DNA of 64,000 nt, from positions 62,001 to 126,000 of the forward strand of contig NZ_ATXU01000007.1 of the NCBI RefSeq assembly GCF_000421845.1, in the 5' to 3' direction. Positions within the stretch are counted from its first letter, which is position 1. The number at the start of each line of letters is the position of its first letter. Position numbers and translations under genes: made by a program. The notes under the pieces are model-generated. The model was not told where the DNA came from and did no database searches. It was given only the letters and a program-made list of their open reading frames with translations. This DNA is from Leucobacter chironomi DSM 19883. Its GTDB lineage: Bacteria > Actinomycetota > Actinomycetes > Actinomycetales > Microbacteriaceae. Below, piece after piece: positions 7,848 to 15,678 of this stretch.

Positions 7848-8849
7848 ATGGCGCAGTGGCGGGAGGACGTGCTCGGCGCCGGGTTCGAGTGCACCGACCT
7901 CGAGCTCGGCAGCGACGACGAGGGTCCGCTCGTCGCGACGCTCGTGCGCGCGATGCCGGATCGCCGCCCCTGGTACGAGCGGATGTTTCACGGGAAACGT
8001 CGGCTCGACGGCGTCGACGTGCTCTACGTGCACGGCTGGTCGGACTACTTCTTCCAGCGCGATCTGGCCGCATTCTGGACGAGCCGCGGTGCCCGCTTCT
8101 TCGCGCTGGACCTGCGCAAGTACGGCCGCAGCCTGCGCGAGGGGCAGACGCCCGGTTACATCGAGGATCTCGACGATTACCACGTCGAGATCGAGGCGTC
8201 CCTCGCGGTGGTGGGGGAGGGCGAGTCCGAACCGCGGCCCCTGGTGCTGTTCGGGCACTCGACGGGCGGTCTCGTGCTCAGCCTGTGGGCCGCGGAGCAT
8301 CCCGGTCGGGCGGCCGCGCTGGTGCTCAACAGCCCGTGGCTGGAGTTCCAGCTCGCCAGCACGGGCCGACAGGTGCTCATGCCGCTGCTCAACCTCGGCG
8401 CGCGCACCAACCCCCACGAGGTGGCCCCGCAGCTCGACTACGGCTTCTACACGCGGGCTCAGCGCGAGGTGGGGCCGCTCGACGAGCTCGATCTCATCAA
8501 CCCGGCCTGGCGGCCCGAGCGCACGCACGCGGTGCGCGGCGGCTGGTTGCGCGCGATTCTGGAGGGACACGCTCGGGTGAGCCGGGGGCTCGGGATCGCG
8601 GAGCCCGTCGAGGTGCTGCTCTCGGCGCGTACGGCGATGCCGCTCAAGTGGAGCGACGAGCTGACGCGGGCCGACTCGGTGCTCGACGTCGACGAAGTGG
8701 CGAAGGCCGCGCTGAAGCTGGGCTCGACGGTGACGGTGGATCGCATCGACGGCGCCCTGCACGACGTCTTCCTATCGAGCGAGCCGGTGCGCGCGGAGGC
8801 GTACGCCCGCCTGGATCGCTGGCTCCGCGGATGGCGGGCGGCCGGCTGA
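7848..8849 (+). CDS. Alpha/beta hydrolase (serine aminopeptidase S33 / monoacylglycerol-lipase-like)
   Basis: 333 residues. The nucleophile elbow GHSTG has Ser138. The oxyanion-side motif is VHGWSD (about 61-66), and a late His in ALHDVFLS (about 306) completes the probable triad. Overall it resembles lysophospholipase/monoacylglycerol lipase relatives (COG2267), with no signal peptide, so it is cytosolic. The start is fixed by the -10 hexamer 6 nt upstream. Substrate unknown. Confidence 0.82.
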   Translation: MAQWREDVLGAGFECTDLELGSDDEGPLVATLVRAMPDRRPWYERMFHGKRRLDGVDVLYVHGWSDYFFQRDLAAFWTSRGARFFALDLRKYGRSLREGQTPGYIEDLDDYHVEIEASLAVVGEGESEPRPLVLFGHSTGGLVLSLWAAEHPGRAAALVLNSPWLEFQLASTGRQVLMPLLNLGARTNPHEVAPQLDYGFYTRAQREVGPLDELDLINPAWRPERTHAVRGGWLRAILEGHARVSRGLGIAEPVEVLLSARTAMPLKWSDELTRADSVLDVDEVAKAALKLGSTVTVDRIDGALHDVFLSSEPVRAEAYARLDRWLRGWRAAG

Positions 8850-8903
8850 CGGGTGCGCAGCGCACCGGGCCGTTGCGCGCGGCGGGATCGCAGCGCGACA
8901 GGC

Positions 8904-8909
8904 TAGGCT
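8904..8909 (+). promoter_or_regulatory. -10 element TAGGCT for a leaderless gene
   Basis: 6 nt from ATG 8916, with no Shine-Dalgarno sequence. Confidence 0.55.
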
Positions 8910-8915
8910 CGTAGC

Positions 8916-9410
8916 ATGGATCTTCGAGTGGCCGCCTACGCGGTGGTGGAACGCCGCGGCAAGATCCTGCTCACCCACTGGCGCCGCGGTCATCTGCACG
9001 GCTGGACGCTGCCGGGCGGGGGGCTGGAGGCCGGCGAGGATCCCCGTGACGCCGTCGTGCGCGAGGTCTTCGAGGAGACCGGGCTTGAGGCCCGGGTGGG
9101 CAAGCTGCTCGGCGTCGACTCGCGCGTCATGGTGCGCGAAGAGGTGCCCGAGGGCACCGATCCGGAACTGCACACGATCCGCATCGTCTACCGGGCCTCG
9201 GTGAAAGACGGCCCGCTGCAGCACGAAGTCGACGGTTCCTCAGATGAGGCGCGCTGGGTCGCGATCCGCGAGATCCGTTCGCTGCGCACGCTGTCGCTCG
9301 TGCAGACGGGCATCCGCATGGCCGGCATCACCGCGCGCCGCAGCCCGGCGAAGTCCGGCGGCAAGGCGGGCGCACGCCAGACCGGCAAGTCCACCAAGCC
9401 CCGCAAGTAG
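8916..9410 (+). CDS. Nudix hydrolase
   Basis: 164 residues. The full Nudix box Gx5Ex7REUxEExGU is present at residues 35-57 (...EAGEDPRDAVVREVFEETG). Length and N-terminus resemble ADP-ribose or 8-oxo-dGTP type pyrophosphohydrolases, and the family cannot be narrowed further. The last ~25 residues are Lys/Gly/Arg-rich and probably disordered, perhaps for nucleic-acid contact. A strong hairpin follows. Confidence 0.88.
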   Translation: MDLRVAAYAVVERRGKILLTHWRRGHLHGWTLPGGGLEAGEDPRDAVVREVFEETGLEARVGKLLGVDSRVMVREEVPEGTDPELHTIRIVYRASVKDGPLQHEVDGSSDEARWVAIREIRSLRTLSLVQTGIRMAGITARRSPAKSGGKAGARQTGKSTKPRK

Positions 9411-9506
9411 CCGCTGCTCCGGCTTGACGGGGCTTTCGCCCACCAGGGTGATCCCGGCGACTCGGCTCAACCCGCTTGGCCCGCCCCGGTCGGTGGCCGA
9501 GACGCA

Positions 9507-9549
9507 GAACGGGCGGTGCCGGATCACGAGGATCCGGCACCGCCCGTTC
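9507..9549. terminator. Bidirectional 19-bp hairpin terminator
   Basis: Perfect arms 9507-9525 and 9531-9549 with a 5-nt loop, between the convergent Nudix and membrane-protein genes. Confidence 0.8.
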
Positions 9550-9564
9550 GCGGAACGCTGCCGA

Positions 9565-10062
9565 TCAGTTCTCGGGAGCGACCCAGAGATCTTCGTCGGT
9601 GCGGAAGGCCTGCCACAGCGCATATCCGACGCCGGCCGCCGCCGCGAGACCGAGGCCCAGCGCGATGATGCCGCCTGCGCGGCGCTTCTTCGTGGGCTTG
9701 AGGTAGCCGGTGCGCTCGCCGAAGCCGCGCACCTGCTTGGCTGCATCGTGGTTCTCGATCTCGTCGAGCGTGCGGATGGTGCGGGTGAGTGCCGCGGCGA
9801 CGAACGGCGCGGTGAAGCGGCGCACGTTCTCGGCCGAGCGGCGAGCGCTCGTCACACCGCGCTCGATGGTCGGGCGTGCCGTCTCGACGGCGCGGTCGAT
9901 GCGGGGCTGCAGGTGCTCGTCACTCAGTCGTCGCGCCTGGTGCCCGGCGGAGTGCAGCACGTCTCCGGCGTGGCCGAGGACGACGCGCTGCTGATCGAGC
10001 AGCTCCTGGGCGTCCTTGCGCAGACGGCGGAGTTCGCGGCGGCGCTTGCGTGAGAGTTTCAT
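9565..10062 (-). CDS. Uncharacterised basic, single-pass membrane protein
   Basis: 165 residues from ATG 10062, chosen because AGGAGG lies 6-7 nt upstream; the frame extends 9 codons further without a better site. The protein begins with a very basic stretch (MKLSRKRRRELRR), continues as a long charged helix of coiled-coil character, and has one membrane helix near the C-terminus (about 128-150). I do not recognise the family. It is divergent from ppiA, a place often held by small conserved actinobacterial proteins. Confidence 0.7.
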   Translation of the reverse strand: MKLSRKRRRELRRLRKDAQELLDQQRVVLGHAGDVLHSAGHQARRLSDEHLQPRIDRAVETARPTIERGVTSARRSAENVRRFTAPFVAAALTRTIRTLDEIENHDAAKQVRGFGERTGYLKPTKKRRAGGIIALGLGLAAAAGVGYALWQAFRTDEDLWVAPEN

Positions 10063-10233
10063 ACCTGTCCTCCTAGCTCGGCGAGGCAATGCTCAGAGCG
10101 ACATCGCTCGTATCTCAACGCTACACCGAACGACGACCGTCGCGCGGCCCGGGGCTGCCCGCTTGCCCCCGATTCCCAGTTGACGGTAGGCTCTGCCGCT
10201 CGTGCCGCCGCCCTGCGTGTCGGCGGCCGCGCC

Positions 10234-10239
10234 TAGACT
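10234..10239 (+). promoter_or_regulatory. -10 element TAGACT of ppiA
   Basis: 7 nt from ATG 10247; suggests leaderless transcription. Confidence 0.5.
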
Positions 10240-10246
10240 GGTCTGC

Positions 10247-10756
10247 ATGAGCATTCACACCTCCGTAGCCACCATTCACACCAACCACGGCGACATCGTC
10301 ATCAACCTCTTCGGCAACCACGCCCCGAAGACGGTGAAGAACTTCGTCGACCTCGCCAACAAGGGCTTCTACGACGGCGTCATCTTCCACCGCATCATCC
10401 AGGACTTCATGATCCAGGGCGGCGACCCCACCGGCACCGGCACCGGCGGCCCCGGATACACCTTCGACGACGAGATCCACCCCGAGCTCGCCTTCAACAC
10501 GAAGTACCAGCTCGCCATGGCGAACGCCGGCAAGCGCCCCGACATGACCGGCCGTCTCGCGGGCACCAACGGTTCGCAGTTCTTCATCACCACGACCGAG
10601 CCCGCCTGGCTGACCGGCAAGCACACCATCTTCGGCGAGGTCGCCGACGACGCCTCCAAGGCCGTGGTCGACGCCATCGAGTCGGTGGAGACCGGTGCGA
10701 TGGACCGCCCCGTCGAGGACGTCGTGATCACCGGCGTCGACATCGTCGAGGCCTGA
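10247..10756 (+). CDS. ppiA: Peptidyl-prolyl cis-trans isomerase, cyclophilin type
   Basis: 169 residues, a single cyclophilin domain. Diagnostic segments are [14 protein letters not shown] (catalytic Arg and Gln region), [10 protein letters not shown] and [10 protein letters not shown]. There is no signal peptide, so it is a cytosolic PpiA/CypA type that accelerates proline isomerisation. The position near the kinase cluster is conserved in actinobacteria. A rhomboid gene follows after 5 bp. Confidence 0.93.
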   Translation: MSIHTSVATIHTNHGDIVINLFGNHAPKTVKNFVDLANKGFYDGVIFHRIIQDFMIQGGDPTGTGTGGPGYTFDDEIHPELAFNTKYQLAMANAGKRPDMTGRLAGTNGSQFFITTTEPAWLTGKHTIFGEVADDASKAVVDAIESVETGAMDRPVEDVVITGVDIVEA

Positions 10757-10761
10757 GCTCA

Positions 10762-11703
10762 GTGGTGGCGAACGGCTCGGGGCCGACGTTCGGCGAGCGC
10801 GTCGAGTACGGCCCCGACGATGTCTGCTACCGCCACCCGAGAACGCACAGCTTCACGCTGTGCCAGCGCTGCGGCCGCACGATCTGTCCTGAATGCCAGG
10901 TCGTGTCGGCCGTCGGCGTGCTGTGCCCCGAGTGCGTGAAGCAGACCCAGGCCGGTGCCGCCGGGCGCGCGGCCCGTTCGGCCCGGGTCACCGGCCGTCG
11001 GCTCGCGGCGCTCGACACCCCGGTGACGTACGGCATCGTGGCGGTCAACCTCGTGGTCTTCGTGCTGCAGCTGCTGAGCCGCTACTTCTTCTCCGACGGG
11101 GTGACGCGCGCGCTCTGGTACATGCCGATCTACTCGGTGCCGGAGTCGGTGTCGAGTCAGCTCTTCAGCGACGTGGGCTTCGAGCCGTGGCGCATGCTCA
11201 CGGCGACCTTCACGCACTCGACGGGCTTCCTGCTGCACATCCTGTTCAACATGTATGCGCTGTGGCTCTTCGGCCGCAACCTCGAGCAGCTGATGGGGCG
11301 CGTGCAGTTCCTCGTGCTCTACCTGCTCGCGGGACTCGGCGGGTCGCTGGCCGTGATGCTGTGGGTGTATGCGGATCCGAGCACCGTCATCGTGCCCACG
11401 GTGGGCGCGTCGGGTGCGATCTTCGGGGTGCTGGGCGCGACCGCGGTCGCGTTCCGGGCCGCCGGCGTGAACGTCGCGTCGCTCGTGGCGCTCATCGCGA
11501 TCAACTTCGGCATCGGGCTGCTGCCGGGGGCGAACATCTCATGGCAGGCGCACCTCGGCGGCATGATCGTGGGCGCGCTCACCATGTGGCTGCTGGTCTC
11601 GAACCGCGGGCCGCGCAAGCGCACGCAGCGGATCATCTCGCTGGTGGCGGTCGGCGCCGTGCTCGTGGGGTTGAGCTTCGCCTACTTCGTCGTGCTCCCC
11701 TGA
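10762..11703 (+). CDS. Rhomboid-family intramembrane serine protease with N-terminal zinc-ribbon-like domain
   Basis: 313 residues. Six or seven membrane helices include the catalytic GASG (Ser217) and the helix-6 His264 in QAHLGG, so the Ser-His dyad is intact. The first 60 residues hold seven Cys (22, 34, 37, 42, 45, 55, 58) in a B-box-like zinc-binding arrangement common in actinobacterial rhomboids. The start is GTG 10762 (GTG 10765 is also possible). Substrates unknown. Confidence 0.9.
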   Translation: MVANGSGPTFGERVEYGPDDVCYRHPRTHSFTLCQRCGRTICPECQVVSAVGVLCPECVKQTQAGAAGRAARSARVTGRRLAALDTPVTYGIVAVNLVVFVLQLLSRYFFSDGVTRALWYMPIYSVPESVSSQLFSDVGFEPWRMLTATFTHSTGFLLHILFNMYALWLFGRNLEQLMGRVQFLVLYLLAGLGGSLAVMLWVYADPSTVIVPTVGASGAIFGVLGATAVAFRAAGVNVASLVALIAINFGIGLLPGANISWQAHLGGMIVGALTMWLLVSNRGPRKRTQRIISLVAVGAVLVGLSFAYFVVLP

Positions 11704-11733
11704 ATGGATCGCCGGTGACACGCACCGCGACAC

Positions 11734-11766
11734 GACTGAGGCCCCGGCGATGCCGGGGCCTCAGTC
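11734..11766. terminator. 15-bp-stem hairpin terminator after the rhomboid gene
   Basis: Perfect arms 11734-11748 and 11752-11766 with a 3-nt loop. Confidence 0.8.
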
Positions 11767-11768
11767 GG

Positions 11769-11777
11769 TTATCCACA
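11769..11777 (+). promoter_or_regulatory. DnaA box TTATCCACA
   Basis: Consensus match 3 nt after the terminator, between the convergent rhomboid and crgA genes. It is followed 10 bp later by the second copy of the 30-bp sequence seen at 978-1007. Confidence 0.5.
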
Positions 11778-11799
11778 GGTATATCCCCAGCTGGGGAGG

Positions 11800-11817
11800 A
11801 ATTACACCGGTGTGATT
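11800..11817. promoter_or_regulatory. Palindrome AATTACA-CCGG-TGTGATT, copy 2
   Basis: Almost perfect 18-bp dyad within 11788-11817, which shares 26 of 30 bases with 978-1007. It lies downstream of both flanking genes, so it is not an obvious operator. Confidence 0.5.
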
Positions 11818-11875
11818 GCAGCGGGATCGGGTCGACCGCGTGCCGATACCGCTCGCGAGAGCGCGGGTGCGACGG

Positions 11876-12151
11876 CTACTTCCACCAGGGGGTCATGAGG
11901 AAGCCGACCAGCACCAGGCCGAAGCCGACGAAGATGTTGGCCTGGCCGAGCGCCGGAACGGGCAGCTGCAGATTGGTGCTCGTGATGTAGTAGAGCACGA
12001 TCCAGATCAGGCCCAGCAGCATGAAGCCGAACATCACCGGCTTGAACCACACCGGGTTCGGGGCATCCTTGCGCGACGAAGCGATCTCCGCTCGATCCTG
12101 AGCGAGCTCCGCCGACTTGCGCTTGCTTACGTTCTTCCCAGCTGCTGCCAT
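11876..12151 (-). CDS. crgA: Cell division protein CrgA
   Basis: 91 residues: a basic N-terminal tail, SRKDAPNPVWFKPVMFG, then two membrane helices (about 38-57 and 71-88) separated by an external loop, ending in LMTPWWK. That is the CrgA/YgaP-type architecture of the septation regulator that interacts with FtsZ and PBPs in actinobacteria. The start at ATG 12151 gives the usual length. Its place beside the sortase/trpG/kinase block is conserved. Confidence 0.92.
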   Translation of the reverse strand: MAAAGKNVSKRKSAELAQDRAEIASSRKDAPNPVWFKPVMFGFMLLGLIWIVLYYITSTNLQLPVPALGQANIFVGFGLVLVGFLMTPWWK

Positions 12152-12196
12152 GCCGTCGATTCTACCGGGATTCCGGCTCGCCTCAGCCAATCGCTC

Positions 12197-12202
12197 TAGA
12201 AT
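12197..12202 (+). promoter_or_regulatory. -10 element TAGAAT of the sortase gene
   Basis: 7 nt before GTG 12210 and 10 nt before ATG 12213. The spacing favours the GTG as a leaderless start. Confidence 0.5.
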
Positions 12203-12209
12203 GTGGAGC

Positions 12210-12992
12210 GTGATGGAGACCCGCGACAGGCGAGGCCGACGCCGACGGGCCCGTTTGAGCCCGCTGACCGTGATCGGCGAACTGCTGCTGCTCGGCGGCC
12301 TGGGAGTGCTCGGGTACATCATCTGGCAGCCGTGGCACACCGGCGTCGGGGTCACCGCGAAGCAGGCCGATCTGTCGGCCCAAGACTCTGCGCGGTGGGA
12401 TGCCGAGCAGACGGCGCAGCCCTACGACGGGGTGGTGCCGGTCACCGCGAGGCCCGCGAAGAGCGAGGTGTTCGGGGTGCTGCGCGTGCCGGCCTTCGGC
12501 ACGACCTACGCGAACCGGGTCGCCGAGGACACCGACTGGTGGACGGTGCTCAACCTCGACGACAAGGGCATCGGCCACTACATCGACACCCAGATGCCCG
12601 GCGAGCCCGGCAACGTGGCACTCGCGGGCCACCGCTCCGGCCCCCTCATCAACTCCTTCCGCGAAGTGATGAGCCTGCGCGTGGGCGACCCGCTCTTCCT
12701 CGAAACCGCCGACGGGTGGTACACCTACCGCTTCCGCAACATCGAGTACGTGCTGCCCGACGAGGGCGACGTGCTCAACCCCTTCCCGAAGCTCGAGGGC
12801 GAGCCGGGCACCGACCAGATCCTCACCCTCACCACCTGCCACCCGAAGTGGGCCGGCAGCGACGAGCGGGCCATCGCCTACTCCGTGTTCGAGTCGTTCC
12901 AGCCGCGAGCCGATGGCCCCCCGGCCGAGCTGCTCGAACTCAACCCCACGATGGAGGGTCACCAGGCCCTGAGAGGAGACCAGGAAAGCTGA
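12210..12992 (+). CDS. Class E sortase
   Basis: 260 residues. An Arg-rich cytoplasmic tail and one signal-anchor helix (about 17-38) precede the sortase domain. It has catalytic Cys210 in LTTCHPK, His141 in AGHRSG and Arg220 in DERAIAY. Class E enzymes of high-GC Gram-positives attach proteins with LAxTG-type signals to the cell wall; no substrate is encoded nearby. Two adjacent starts exist (GTG 12210, ATG 12213). The stop overlaps the ATG of the next small gene. Confidence 0.9.
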   Translation: MMETRDRRGRRRRARLSPLTVIGELLLLGGLGVLGYIIWQPWHTGVGVTAKQADLSAQDSARWDAEQTAQPYDGVVPVTARPAKSEVFGVLRVPAFGTTYANRVAEDTDWWTVLNLDDKGIGHYIDTQMPGEPGNVALAGHRSGPLINSFREVMSLRVGDPLFLETADGWYTYRFRNIEYVLPDEGDVLNPFPKLEGEPGTDQILTLTTCHPKWAGSDERAIAYSVFESFQPRADGPPAELLELNPTMEGHQALRGDQES

Positions 12993-13153
12993 TGTTCTCA
13001 CTGCTCTGGCGCTTCTTCCCCGGCCCCGCCTGGCTGCGCGTGATCGTGCTGCTGCTGGCCGCCGCCGCGCTCGTCTACGCGCTCATCGCCTACGTCTACC
13101 CGTGGGTGGCAATCGAATTCCTCGAACCGGAAGAGGTGACGGTCGGAACATGA
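12992..13153 (+). CDS. 53-residue single-pass membrane protein
   Basis: A short aromatic N-terminus (MFSLLWRFFPGP), one strong membrane helix (about 14-41) and a short acidic tail. Its ATG uses the A of the sortase stop and its stop overlaps the trpG ATG, so it is coupled on both sides. GAGAGGAG lies upstream as a ribosome site. This overlap makes it a real gene despite its size. Function unknown; it may assist the sortase or the membrane-bound division machinery. Confidence 0.8.
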   Translation: MFSLLWRFFPGPAWLRVIVLLLAAAALVYALIAYVYPWVAIEFLEPEEVTVGT

Positions 13154-13785
13154 CGAACATCCTGATCATCGACAACTACGACAGCTTCGTCTACACCCTC
13201 AACGGGTACCTGCAGCAGCTGGGCGCCTCCACGCGGGTGATCCGCAACGACGAGGTGAGCACGGGCGAGCTCGAACAGCTCGTCTGCGAGTACGACGGCG
13301 TGCTCATCTCGCCCGGCCCCGGCACCCCCGCCGATGCGGGCGTTTCGATCTCGATGGTGGGCATCGCGCTGCGCACCGGTGTGCCGGTGCTGGGCGTGTG
13401 CCTCGGGCACCAGGCCATCGCCGAAGCGCTGGGCGCCACGGTCACCCACGCCGACGAGCTGATGCACGGCAAGATCTCGCGCGTGCGCCATTCGGGCGAT
13501 CGCTTCTTCGAGGGCGTCGCTCCCGAGTTCAACGCCACGCGCTACCACTCGCTCGCCGTCGTGCGCGACACGGTGCCGGAGACGCTCGTCATCACCGCTG
13601 AGACCGCCGGCGGCATCGTCATGGCGCTGCGCCACCGGGAGCTGCCGATCTACGGGGTGCAGTACCACCCGGAGTCGGTGCTCACGGAGGGCGGCTACCA
13701 GCAGCTCGGCAACTGGCTCGCGGTCGTCGGGCTGCCGAACGCGGCGATCATCGCGCAGAGCCTGTCGCCGCTGCTGAAGGCCTGA
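13150..13785 (+). CDS. pabA: Class I glutamine amidotransferase (TrpG/PabA, anthranilate/aminodeoxychorismate synthase component II)
   Basis: 211 residues with the complete triad signature: SPGPGTP, nucleophile Cys in GVCLGHQ, and the His/Glu pair in VQYHPESV. In actinobacteria this copy lies by the pknB cluster without trpE or trpC and supplies ammonia for anthranilate or p-aminobenzoate synthesis, probably both. It overlaps the 53-residue gene by 4 bp and faces pknB across a strong hairpin. Confidence 0.9.
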   Translation: MTNILIIDNYDSFVYTLNGYLQQLGASTRVIRNDEVSTGELEQLVCEYDGVLISPGPGTPADAGVSISMVGIALRTGVPVLGVCLGHQAIAEALGATVTHADELMHGKISRVRHSGDRFFEGVAPEFNATRYHSLAVVRDTVPETLVITAETAGGIVMALRHRELPIYGVQYHPESVLTEGGYQQLGNWLAVVGLPNAAIIAQSLSPLLKA

Positions 13786-13839
13786 GCCCGCGCTCGTTCC
13801 TCGCACTCCGCGAAGAGCGAGCCCCCGGCACGCAATGCA

Positions 13840-13874
13840 GCGGGGCCCGGATCCGAGATGGATCCGGGCCCCGC
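13840..13874. terminator. 15-bp-stem bidirectional terminator between pabA and pknB
   Basis: Perfect arms 13840-13854 and 13860-13874 with a 5-nt loop, in the gap between convergent genes. Confidence 0.85.
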
Positions 13875-13898
13875 TTCGTAGTGCCGGTGGGAGGCGTC

Positions 13899-15611
13899 CT
13901 ATGCGGCGCAGTACGTGATTTCGATCGCCGAGCCCTGCTGCTGCTCGCCCATGATCGACTGCCCGTTCACCGGGTAGTTGCCCTGGGACGGGCAGGTGTC
14001 CGGGGTGTAGGTGACCGTGAGGCCGAGCCCGTCCATCATCGATCGGGCCACGTCGAGCGGCTGGCCGATGATCTCGGGAACCTGCACCTTGCCGCTCGAG
14101 ATCGTCAGCTCGACGCTCGACCCCGACTGCAGCTCGGTGCCGGGTGCGGGCGTCACCTCGAGCACCCGGTTCGCCGGGGAGAGCGGATCGTCCACACTCG
14201 TGACGAGGCCCACGGTGAGGCCGAGGTCGGCCAGCGCCTGCTTGTAGTTGTCGAGCGTCATGCGGTCGATGTCGGGCACCGCCGCCGTGACGGGTCCCGT
14301 AGAGATGTAGAGCGTGACGCGCTCGCCGCGGCTGAGCATCGTGCCCGCCTCGGGATCGGACGAGATGACGTGCCCCGCCGCGACCTCGTCGCTCGTCTGC
14401 TCGATCGGGATCGCCGTCAAGTCGTGCTCGCTCAGCAGCGTGATGGCCGCCTCGCGTTCGAGGTCGACGAGCTGGGGCACCTCGCGCGAGGTGTCCGGCA
14501 GGAAGGTCTGCGGAGCGAGCGTCACCAGCCAGAAGACGACGGCGATGATGATGGCGCCGATCGTGAGGATCGCGGCCCAGGTCCACATGACGGGCGGGCG
14601 GCTCTGCGTGCGAGCGCCACCGCCCCCCTCCGAGAGCTGACGCAGCGCCAGATCCGACTCGGTGACCTCATTGCCGCCCGTGAACAGCACCGTCTCGGGC
14701 TGCTGCAGCAGAAGCTTCGGCATCTGGCCGCTCGCGGCGGTGCGCAGCGCGTCCCGGAACTCCGAAGCCGACTGGAAGCGCTTCGCGCGATCCTTCGCGA
14801 GACCGTACAGCACCACGCGATCGAGTTCAGCGGTGACCTCGGGCTTGCGCTCGCTGGGAGCTTCGGGCCGCTCGCTCACGTGCTGGTAGGCGACGGCCAC
14901 GGCCGTGTCGCCGCGGAACGGGACGTCACCGGTCAGCAGTTCGTAGAGCAGCACCGCCGTCGAGTAGAGGTCGGTGCGCGCGTCGATCGACTCGCCCTTC
15001 GCCTGCTCCGGTGAGAAGTAGGCGGCGGTGCCGAGGATCGCAGTGGTCTGCTGCAGCGTCGACGAGGTCTCGGAGACGGCTCGCGCGATCCCGAAATCCA
15101 TCACCTTGACCTGGCCGGTCTTGGTGATCATGATGTTCGCGGGCTTGATGTCCCGGTGCACGATGCCGGCGCGGTGCGAGTACTCCAGCGCGGTCAGCAC
15201 CGAGTCGACCACGCGGCAGGCCTCGGCCTGCGAGAGCGCCCCCTCCGAGACGAGCTGGCGCAGGTTCGTGCCCTCCACGTACTCCATCACGATGAAGGGC
15301 AGGCGCTTCGGCCCGTCGGCGGTCTGGATCAGGTCGTCGCCGGCGTCGAACACGCGCACCACCGTGGGGTGGGCCATGCGCGACGCCGACTGCGCTTCCT
15401 GGCGGAAGCGGGAGCGGAACTCCTCGTCGCCGGCCAGATCCGCCTTCATCACCTTGATGGCGACCTGCCGCCCGAGCTTGGTGTCAGTGCCGCGGTACAC
15501 CGTGGCCATGCCACCCTGGCCGACGAACTCCCCGATGGCATAGCGCCCGGCGAGGATGCGCTGTTCGCCGCCACTTGGCGTCTCCGGCATGTCCACCTCT
15601 TCCGTGCTCAT
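13899..15611 (-). CDS. pknB: Ser/Thr protein kinase PknB with PASTA repeats
   Basis: 570 residues. The kinase domain has Lys53, the HRDIKPAN loop (Asp154) and DFG (Asp172). A membrane helix at about 343-367 is followed by three extracellular PASTA domains that in this family bind muropeptides or lipid II. It controls peptidoglycan synthesis and division. A TACACT -10-like hexamer at 15622-15627 suggests a promoter of its own besides read-through from pknA, whose stop is 67 bp upstream. Confidence 0.95.
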   Translation of the reverse strand: MSTEEVDMPETPSGGEQRILAGRYAIGEFVGQGGMATVYRGTDTKLGRQVAIKVMKADLAGDEEFRSRFRQEAQSASRMAHPTVVRVFDAGDDLIQTADGPKRLPFIVMEYVEGTNLRQLVSEGALSQAEACRVVDSVLTALEYSHRAGIVHRDIKPANIMITKTGQVKVMDFGIARAVSETSSTLQQTTAILGTAAYFSPEQAKGESIDARTDLYSTAVLLYELLTGDVPFRGDTAVAVAYQHVSERPEAPSERKPEVTAELDRVVLYGLAKDRAKRFQSASEFRDALRTAASGQMPKLLLQQPETVLFTGGNEVTESDLALRQLSEGGGGARTQSRPPVMWTWAAILTIGAIIIAVVFWLVTLAPQTFLPDTSREVPQLVDLEREAAITLLSEHDLTAIPIEQTSDEVAAGHVISSDPEAGTMLSRGERVTLYISTGPVTAAVPDIDRMTLDNYKQALADLGLTVGLVTSVDDPLSPANRVLEVTPAPGTELQSGSSVELTISSGKVQVPEIIGQPLDVARSMMDGLGLTVTYTPDTCPSQGNYPVNGQSIMGEQQQGSAIEITYCAA

Positions 15612-15678
15612 AGATGTTCCCAGTGTATAGGGGCAGGTGCTGTGCAGGATCCCGGTGAACGGGCCCCGCAGCGGTCGA

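Noticed and set aside
13150-13785. Part of a tryptophan operon
   Set aside because: No trpE, trpD or trpC lies nearby; this is the stand-alone amidotransferase typical of the kinase-cluster locus.
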